Positions 1-3,888 of a stretch of 5,307 nucleotides of DNA are shown piece after piece. The stretch is from an uncultured Desulfovibrio sp. (GTDB lineage Bacteria; Desulfobacterota; Desulfovibrionia; Desulfovibrionales; Desulfovibrionaceae), in contig URTO01000160.1 in assembly GCA_900550745.1 (NCBI GenBank), positions 1 through 5,307 on the forward strand, read 5' to 3'. The position numbers were made by a program, and so were the translations under genes. Below the pieces are notes generated by a model. It saw nothing but the letters and a program-made list of their open reading frames with translations, was not told the origin of the DNA and ran no database searches. Each line of letters opens with the position of its first letter. Within the stretch, counting starts at the first letter, position 1.

Positions 1-36
1 GTTTTCTCTCCCCTCCCCCGGTATCCTTTCTAGGCG

Positions 37-459
37 TTATTTCGCGGCGGACGCGGCGGCCTCGCCAAGGCGGGCGAGGATATAGTCGCGCATGGCGGGG
101 TCGTCTTCCTCAAGGTTGAGGCAGCAGGCATCCTTTCCCATGAGCCCGGACGGGACGAAATCGCCCAGTTCATCGGGATCGTTGACCATATCCGCATAGA
201 AGCAGACGGAAAGCCAGCGGGCTTCGGGTTCGTCGTCCACCACGTCCACGAGCACGAACAGCGGGCGCTCGTCGTTCTTGGCATTGGCGGCGCGCAGGGA
301 ATAGCTCACGCCGGGGCGGGCCTTGAAATCAAAGCGCACGTCCGGGGTGGTGAGCAGGAAGTCCTTGAAGCGGATGAAGGCGTCTTTCGCGTTGTTGGGG
401 TCGGTCGTCCAACCTTCGAGGAAGGCTGCCAATTCGTTGGGGAGCTGTGCTTGCGACAT
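37..459 (-). CDS. Conserved-looking hypothetical protein, 140 aa, cytoplasmic
   Basis: I do not recognise a named family. The 140-residue product has no signal peptide and no membrane segment and is acidic, so it is probably a soluble cytoplasmic protein. Residues 1-36 look helical (LPNELAAFLEGW, then DAFIRFKDFLL). A mixed core follows with ARPGVSYSLR (47-56), a beta-like stretch RPLFVLVDVVDDE (65-77) and RWLSVCFYADM (81-91). Next comes a Gly/Pro-containing turn region, DFVPSGLMGKD (100-110), with a CC pair at 112-113, and a C-terminal helix from about 121. The start at 459 is preferred because AAGGA lies 8 bases upstream. The two earlier in-frame ATGs (468, 486) lack a usable ribosome site. 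The gene lies 168 bases downstream of the polyferredoxin gene on the same strand and may have its own promoter. It is confidently coding; the function is unknown. Confidence 0.85.
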   Translation of the reverse strand: MSQAQLPNELAAFLEGWTTDPNNAKDAFIRFKDFLLTTPDVRFDFKARPGVSYSLRAANAKNDERPLFVLVDVVDDEPEARWLSVCFYADMVNDPDELGDFVPSGLMGKDACCLNLEEDDPAMRDYILARLGEAAASAAK

Positions 460-467
460 TGAAAACA

Positions 468-472
468 TCCTT
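468..472 (-). promoter_or_regulatory. Ribosome binding site that fixes the start at 459
   Basis: On the minus strand AAGGA lies 8 bases before the ATG at 459. The ATG at 468 would sit directly against this motif, and the ATG at 486 has no purine tract upstream, so the 140-residue form is the likely product. Confidence 0.6.
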
Positions 473-484
473 GTTGTGATCTGC

Positions 485-514
485 ATAATGGGCCGTTTTG
501 TGCGCTAGTGTCGC
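485..514 (-). promoter_or_regulatory. Possible sigma70-type promoter of the 140-aa gene
   Basis: Reading the minus strand, GCGACA (514-509) and CATTAT (490-485) are separated by 18 bases. Each matches four of six consensus positions for a housekeeping promoter. Transcription would begin near 478, giving a leader of about 20 bases before the ATG at 459. The perfect palindrome at 498-518 overlaps the -35 element and spacer, which is where a repressor would act. This is a prediction by eye from weak boxes. Confidence 0.3.
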
Positions 515-518
515 ACAA
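498..518. promoter_or_regulatory. Perfect 7-bp inverted repeat, possible operator
   Basis: TTGTGCG and CGCACAA are perfect inverted repeats separated by 7 bases (CTAGTGT on the plus strand). The site lies 39-59 bases upstream of the 140-aa gene's start, inside its predicted promoter. The TTGTG/CACAA half-sites resemble those of Rex and of CRP/FNR-type regulators such as HcpR, but the spacing does not match those motifs. The regulator is therefore unknown. A hairpin in read-through RNA is the alternative reading. Confidence 0.4.
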
Positions 519-627
519 TCCGCCGATAGAATCCAGCGGGGCGGCGTTTCCGGTTTGGGGTTGCGGAAGGGGAGGCCGGGGAGCGCCGGATGAAGGCGCT
601 CGCGCTTCCCCATAGTGCCGGCATCGG

Positions 628-1596
628 TCAGTTGAGGAACATGCGGAGCATCTGCGGGGGCAAGGCCGTTTCCCAGTGGCCGGTGAAAACGGCGGCGGCA
701 TAGCCGATCAGGAGGATGAGCAGCGTCCCGGCGGCGATGCCCCATGCCGGAAGGCGGAAGGAGCCGGTTCCGTAGCCGAACCGTACGCCGAGGCAGCGTG
801 AGGGGCAGGCGCTTATGCACTCCGTGCAGCCCACACATTCGGGGCCGGAGAGACGTTTGCGCCGGTCGACGGGAATCCGCGACGGGCAGGCCGCGGCGCA
901 GCGCCCGCAGCCGGAACAGGAGGCGGGGTCGCGGCTGACCGCCATCGGCGAGAGCAGCGACAGGAGGCCGAGCAGGGCGCCGTAGGGGCAGAAGCCGCGG
1001 CACCAAAAGCCCGGCAGGAAGATCGAGCCCAGAACCATGACGGCGATCACTCCGAGGGTCAGCATGCTGGGGGCAAGGAAATACTGGAGCATCTTGATGT
1101 CGGCGATGAGGTTGTAGGGCGACTTGAGGAACCATTCGATGCTGGGGAGATCCATGCTGATCACGAAGCTGTACAGGATGGAGGCAAGGAGCACGTATTT
1201 GGGCGTGGAAAGGAGCCATTCGATCCGCCTTCCGGGGCGGCAGCTCACGCCAAGCCGCATCCCCAGACGGGCAAGGAGGCCGGAGAGCCATCCGATGGGG
1301 CAAAGATAGCCGCAGAACCCCCGGCGGCTCAGGAGGGCCGTGCATAAGGCGACGAGCAGGATGGTCAGCCCTGCGGGATGGATGGGATCGTATTGCCCGG
1401 TGAGCAGGAAACGCTTGAGGCCGAGCAGGGCGCTGAGGGGGAGGACGGCTTCCGCGGCGGCGGGGCGGGGGACGAAGGGGCCGTTTCCGTATGCCCATTG
1501 CGCATATCCAAAGAGCCGCCACGCGACCCAGGAGAGGAAGAGGACGAAACCGAGCTGGATAAGGCGGTGCAGGCGCGCCGAAGAGAAAGGATGCAT
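628..1596 (-). CDS. Membrane-bound 4Fe-4S polyferredoxin (NapH/MauN/YccM-like)
   Basis: The 322-residue inner-membrane iron-sulfur protein probably relays electrons between the quinone pool or a membrane partner and a redox enzyme, as NapH-type proteins do. Hydrophobic helices lie near residues 11-30, 73-91, 132-150, 175-198 and 284-304. Two CxxxCP motifs of the Fer4_5 type follow helices two and four: C95-C99-P in FCGYLCPIG and C199-C203-P in WCRGFCPYG. A cytoplasmic-type ferredoxin domain then carries two complete CxxCxxCxxxCP clusters (C227, C230, C233, C237 and C254, C257, C260, C264). All expected cysteines are present. DPIHP (70-74) and SPYNLIADIKML (159-170) are also typical of the group. 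The start at 1596 has GGAG 7 bases upstream. No periplasmic partner, reductase or maturation gene is adjacent, so the specific pathway cannot be named. The length is near that of NapH and YccM and well short of CcoG. Confidence 0.9.
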   Translation of the reverse strand: MHPFSSARLHRLIQLGFVLFLSWVAWRLFGYAQWAYGNGPFVPRPAAAEAVLPLSALLGLKRFLLTGQYDPIHPAGLTILLVALCTALLSRRGFCGYLCPIGWLSGLLARLGMRLGVSCRPGRRIEWLLSTPKYVLLASILYSFVISMDLPSIEWFLKSPYNLIADIKMLQYFLAPSMLTLGVIAVMVLGSIFLPGFWCRGFCPYGALLGLLSLLSPMAVSRDPASCSGCGRCAAACPSRIPVDRRKRLSGPECVGCTECISACPSRCLGVRFGYGTGSFRLPAWGIAAGTLLILLIGYAAAVFTGHWETALPPQMLRMFLN

Positions 1597-1603
1597 GAAA
1601 ACA

Positions 1604-1607
1604 CTCC
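1604..1607 (-). promoter_or_regulatory. Ribosome binding site of the polyferredoxin gene
   Basis: On the minus strand GGAG lies 7 bases before the ATG at 1596, supporting that start. Confidence 0.55.
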
Positions 1608-1641
1608 AAAAAAGGGAACGGGCCGAAAGGATACGGGAATT

Positions 1642-1670
1642 CCTGTCGATCTTGCGGGCCGCTTTGTCAA
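1642..1670 (-). promoter_or_regulatory. Possible promoter upstream of the polyferredoxin gene
   Basis: A perfect TTGACA occurs on the minus strand at 1670-1665, about 70 bases upstream of the polyferredoxin start. With the usual 17-base spacer the -10 hexamer would be GACAGG (1647-1642), a poor match. The promoter would therefore need an activator, or the match is chance. An 8-bp inverted repeat abuts the -35 element. Confidence 0.25.
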
Positions 1671-1689
1671 CAGCCGGGGTGCCCGGCTG
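1671..1689. repeat. Perfect 8-bp inverted repeat next to TTGACA
   Basis: CAGCCGGG and CCCGGCTG are perfect complements separated by GTG. The repeat ends one base away from the minus-strand TTGACA at 1665-1670. It could be an operator for the polyferredoxin promoter or a GC hairpin in RNA. GC-rich sequence makes such repeats more likely by chance. Confidence 0.4.
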
Positions 1690-1725
1690 GCGCGCCGGAC
1701 GCCGAGGGCCCGCGGGGCAACATCC

Positions 1726-1777
1726 CCAAAGATTTTTTCTTTTTTATTATCCGCTGAATTATTAAGAAAAACTTTGG
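1726..1777. repeat. AT-rich imperfect inverted repeat in the divergent gap
   Basis: CCAAAG (1726-1731) pairs with CTTTGG (1772-1777). With single-base bulges the pairing continues as T5/A5 and CTT/AAG, leaving a loop of about 22 bases. No T-tract follows in the plus direction, so it is not an ordinary terminator for plus-strand transcription. It may be a regulator-binding or DNA-bending region between the divergent genes. Confidence 0.35.
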
Positions 1778-1986
1778 AAAGGGCCCGAATGTTACAAAAG
1801 AATGACAAAGAAGAGGCCCGTTCCTCTATTCCCAACAAAAAGATTTCAGATTAGTATCATTCTCGCTATCAAACGGGGCTTGCCTTTCGCTTCCTGATAG
1901 TTTTGCCCTCTTTCGGCTGAGGGGTGACGCAAAAGGGACATGGGGGTGTCCGTCAATTCCGGCCGAACTCCGCTTATGCCGCTGCG

Positions 1987-2009
1987 CCGTTTCCGTAGAG
2001 GTGAAACGG
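1987..2009 (+). repeat. Hairpin in the dctP upstream region
   Basis: CCGTTTC (1987-1993) and GAAACGG (2003-2009) form a perfect 7-bp stem with a 9-base loop. It lies about 185 bases before the dctP start and would be part of the leader only if transcription begins upstream of it. No T-tract follows. Confidence 0.35.
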
Positions 2010-2181
2010 GATGAAAATGAACCGGTTCCCGGCCTTGCCGTTTGTTTCCGGTTCCCAGAGCGAAGCTGCGGAGGAGGGGATGCGGGCGTGAAAGGCAGGG
2101 GATCTCCCCATGCGGCGCGTCAGGAATGTTTTTCCTCACGAAAACGCAGCCGGGGAGAAATGTTCACATTCGAACCGTAAC

Positions 2182-2190
2182 AAGGTGGAG
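2182..2190 (+). promoter_or_regulatory. Ribosome binding site of dctP
   Basis: AAGGTGGAG ends 4 bases before the ATG at 2195. It selects this start over the open in-frame codons upstream, and the encoded protein then begins directly with a signal peptide. Confidence 0.7.
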
Positions 2191-2194
2191 AAAC

Positions 2195-3202
2195 ATGAAA
2201 CGTGCATTGGCTTTGCTCATCGCTTGCGGCCTGTTGCTCGGCGTTGCCGCGACTTCCAGCTTCGCGGCCGACAAAAAAGTCGTCATCAAAATGGCCGGCA
2301 TGAAGCCCGACGGGGAGCCTGAAACCCTCGGCATGCGTAAATTCGGTGAAATCCTGAAGGAACTGTCCGGCGGCAAATACGAAGTGCAGGTGTTCCCGAA
2401 CAGCCAGCTCGGCAAGGAAGACGCCTACATCGCCAGCACCCGCAAGGGCATCATCCAGATGTGCGCCACCGGAACCCAGACGTCCGCCATTCAGCCCTCC
2501 ATGGCCATGCTTGAAACGCCCATGCTGTTCGACGACTACGCCCATGCGCGCCGCGCCATGAACGGCGGCAAGACGTTCGAGCTGATCACCGACGGCTTTA
2601 CCGAAAAATCCGGCATGCGCGTCCTGAACGCCTTCCCCTTGGGCTTCCGCCATTTCTACACCAAGAAGCCGGTGGCGACCATCGACGACATGAAGCACCT
2701 GCGCATGCGCGTGCCGAACATCCCCCTGTACATCAACTTTGCCAAGGAATGCGGCATCAGCGGCCAGCCCATGCCTTTCGCCGAAGTGACCGGCGCGCTT
2801 GATCAGGGCGTCATCGACGGCGGCGACAGCCCCCTGTCCGATATCGTGAGCATCAAGATGTACGAGACCACGCCTGAGATCACCCTCACCGGCCACCTGC
2901 TCGTCATCCATTCCCTGTACATCAACGAAAAGTTCTATCAGTCCCTGCCCGAACAGGACAGGAAGTGGATCGACGAAGCCGCCAAGCGTTCCGCCGACTA
3001 CGTGTGGGATCTCGTGGAAAAGGTCGATACGGACGCCGTGAAGACCATCACCGAAGCCGGCGGCCATGTCAGCGAACCTTCCCCCGAACTGCGCAAGTTC
3101 ATGCAGGATGCCGGCAAGCGCAGCTGGAAGCTTTTCTATGACACCGTCCCGAACGCCAAGGAAATCCTTGACAGCGCGGACACGTATCGTCAGGCGAAGT
3201 AA
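2195..3202 (+). CDS. dctP: TRAP transporter periplasmic substrate-binding protein (DctP family)
   Basis: This 335-residue secreted protein captures the solute in the periplasm and delivers it to the DctQM complex. It begins with a signal peptide (KR at 2-3, hydrophobic 4-19) and a probable cleavage site after SFA at residue 24, leaving about 311 residues. DctP-family landmarks run in order: FPNSQLGKE (67-75), LFDDYAHARRAM (111-122), GMRVLNAFPLGFRHF (140-154), KKPV (157-160), and LRMRVP (169-174). Arg172 in LRMRVP aligns with the arginine that clamps the ligand carboxylate in SiaP and DctP. PFAEVTGALDQGVIDG (194-209) follows. The usual DGQENP is replaced by DGGDSP (208-213), so an asparagine contact seen in SiaP is probably lost. 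The retained arginine favours a carboxylate or related anion; the substrate is undetermined. The frame is open 51 codons further upstream, but signal peptide and ribosome site favour 2195. The symbol is the family name, not a substrate claim. Confidence 0.95.
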   Translation: MKRALALLIACGLLLGVAATSSFAADKKVVIKMAGMKPDGEPETLGMRKFGEILKELSGGKYEVQVFPNSQLGKEDAYIASTRKGIIQMCATGTQTSAIQPSMAMLETPMLFDDYAHARRAMNGGKTFELITDGFTEKSGMRVLNAFPLGFRHFYTKKPVATIDDMKHLRMRVPNIPLYINFAKECGISGQPMPFAEVTGALDQGVIDGGDSPLSDIVSIKMYETTPEITLTGHLLVIHSLYINEKFYQSLPEQDRKWIDEAAKRSADYVWDLVEKVDTDAVKTITEAGGHVSEPSPELRKFMQDAGKRSWKLFYDTVPNAKEILDSADTYRQAK

Positions 3203-3219
3203 CATCTGCGTTCTCAGCG

Positions 3220-3252
3220 GGGCTTCCGGCGCAGGCCGGAGGCCCTTTTTTT
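3220..3252 (+). terminator. Terminator-like hairpin between dctP and dctQ
   Basis: GGGCTTCCGGC (3220-3230) pairs with GCCGGAGGCCC (3235-3245) as an 11-bp stem with one G-U pair and a GCAG loop, followed by seven Ts (3246-3252). This is a textbook intrinsic terminator placed inside the transporter operon. It probably terminates part of the transcription or protects the dctP 3' end, so that the binding protein outnumbers the membrane subunits. Confidence 0.8.
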
Positions 3253-3258
3253 CCTCAA

Positions 3259-3279
3259 GCCCATGCGTTTCGCGTGGGC
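3259..3279 (+). repeat. Second hairpin upstream of dctQ
   Basis: GCCCATGCG (3259-3267) and CGCGTGGGC (3271-3279) form a 9-bp stem with one G-U pair and a TTT loop (or 8 bp with a larger loop). No T-tract follows. It begins 6 bases after the preceding terminator's T-run and ends 15 bases before the dctQ ribosome site, so it could stabilise the 5' end of a processed dctQM message. Confidence 0.5.
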
Positions 3280-3294
3280 CCGACCATCACGCCC

Positions 3295-3299
3295 AGGGG
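3295..3299 (+). promoter_or_regulatory. Ribosome binding site of dctQ
   Basis: AGGGG lies 6 bases before the ATG at 3306. The next in-frame ATG (3330) has no purine tract upstream, and the open frame upstream of 3306 runs back through dctP in another phase. Confidence 0.55.
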
Positions 3300-3305
3300 T
3301 ACATC

Positions 3306-3878
3306 ATGAGCAGTGAAAACAAACCGGTCATGCCGCCGGAACGTATAGAGGAGATCGAAACCGAGGAGGAGATCCGCGAGGAGGAAGTCGTGAAAGGCAA
3401 AGGCGAACGGGCCTTTGAAGTCTTTTGCGCCGCCATTTTCTTGGGGATGATCGGCCTCGTGTTTTTCAATGCCTTCCTGCGGTACGTGTTCCGATCGAGC
3501 TTCGCGCCGAGTGAGGAATGGGCCCGGTTCCTTTTCATCTACATCACATTTATCGGCGGCATTGAGGCTTTTTACCGGCACAAGCACATCGCGGTGGACA
3601 TGTTCGTCAACATGGTTCATGGGGCGTCGCGCAAGGCCGTGGACATCGTCGCCTCCCTGTTCATGCTTGCGGCTCTGGTGCTGCTGCTTTTCGGCGGCAT
3701 TTCCGTGGTGCTTCAGACGCTGGACACCTATTCCGTCGCTACCAACGTGAACATGGCCTTCATCAACGGGACGCTTCCCGTCATGGCCCTTGCCGCGATC
3801 ATCATCCACCTGCGGGACATCGTGCAGTTGATCCGCACTCCCGCCAGCGAGTTCAACACCGCGCCCAAAACGGAATAG
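3306..3878 (+). CDS. dctQ: TRAP transporter small membrane subunit (DctQ family)
   Basis: The 190-residue four-helix protein pairs with DctM in the inner membrane and supports docking of the loaded binding protein. Helices lie near residues 37-59, 72-90, 112-136 and 150-170. Family landmarks are NAFLRYVF (55-62), EEWARFLFIYITFIGG (70-85) and the H-x-x-VD pattern in HKHIAVDMF (92-100). The protein carries an unusual acidic extension before the first helix: ten glutamates within residues 11-30, including EEE at 20-22 and 25-27, followed by a basic VVKGKGER junction. Typical DctQ proteins start much closer to helix one. The gene begins 103 bases after dctP, beyond two hairpins, and ends 10 bases before dctM, indicating tight cotranscription with dctM. 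The symbol is the family name. Confidence 0.93.
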   Translation: MSSENKPVMPPERIEEIETEEEIREEEVVKGKGERAFEVFCAAIFLGMIGLVFFNAFLRYVFRSSFAPSEEWARFLFIYITFIGGIEAFYRHKHIAVDMFVNMVHGASRKAVDIVASLFMLAALVLLLFGGISVVLQTLDTYSVATNVNMAFINGTLPVMALAAIIIHLRDIVQLIRTPASEFNTAPKTE

Positions 3879-3883
3879 GGGAG
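3877..3883 (+). promoter_or_regulatory. Ribosome binding site of dctM, overlapping the dctQ stop
   Basis: AGGGGAG starts within the TAG stop codon of dctQ and lies 5 bases before the ATG at 3889. The overlap suggests translational coupling that keeps the two membrane subunits in balance. Confidence 0.7.
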
Positions 3884-3888
3884 AGAGC

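Larger units (their letters stand above)
460..627 (-). other. Intergenic region between polyferredoxin and 140-aa genes
   Basis: This 168-base gap between two co-oriented genes contains an inverted repeat, GAGCGCC and GGCGCTC around a 7-base loop (581-601), 27 bases past the polyferredoxin stop. No T-tract follows in the transcript direction, so it is not a convincing intrinsic terminator. Read-through into the downstream gene remains possible. The promoter-proximal half holds the palindrome and possible promoter listed separately. Confidence 0.5.
1597..2194. other. 598-base divergent intergenic region and dctP leader
   Basis: This region lies between the divergent polyferredoxin and dctP genes. 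No convincing protein gene was found. The polyferredoxin-proximal part (1600-1720) is GC-rich and holds the TTGACA and inverted repeat. The middle (about 1728-1860) is strikingly AT-rich and includes an imperfect inverted repeat from 1726 to 1777 with CCAAAG/CTTTGG ends. The dctP-proximal part contains several possible RNA hairpins: 1925-1955 (interrupted), 1987-2009 (CCGTTTC/GAAACGG) and 2095-2113 (GCAGGGG with CCCC-A-TGC). It also has a repeated CCGGTTCCC (2022-2030, 2048-2056). I could not place a confident dctP promoter; a long leader is possible. No recognised riboswitch class fits. Confidence 0.6.

Noticed and set aside
329..1609. Minus-strand open frame of 426 codons overlapping the polyferredoxin gene
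   Set aside because: Another frame of the polyferredoxin gene. The translation is Pro/Arg-rich and lacks the cysteine clusters that define the true product.
1378..1854. Plus-strand open frame of 158 codons running from inside the polyferredoxin gene into the gap
   Set aside because: Its first half is antisense to a clear coding gene, and the rest crosses AT-rich non-coding DNA. It has no recognisable motif.
1915..1990. Riboswitch resemblance (fragments like GGCTGAG of THI boxes and ACGCAAA of GEMM c-di-GMP elements)
   Set aside because: Only isolated fragments match. The remaining conserved segments (ACCTGATCTGG for TPP, the tetraloop receptor and GGTTACCG-type end for GEMM) are absent.
2020..2042. 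Possible sigma54 promoter (GG and GC doublets near CGGTTCCCGGCCTTGCC)
   Set aside because: The GG and GC are separated by 11 bases instead of the required 10, and the -24 box is not TGGC.
2042..2194. N-terminal extension of dctP by 51 codons
   Set aside because: The frame is open, but the extension is Arg-rich and would bury the signal peptide. The ribosome site at 2182-2190 supports the start at 2195.
2120..3205. Minus-strand open frame of 361 codons opposite dctP
   Set aside because: Mirror of the dctP coding sequence with low-complexity composition and no family motif. The plus-strand gene has signal peptide, ribosome site and full DctP motifs.
3066..3305. N-terminal extension of dctQ by 80 codons into dctP
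   Set aside because: It would overlap the dctP coding sequence in another phase and read through both hairpins. A ribosome site precedes 3306.
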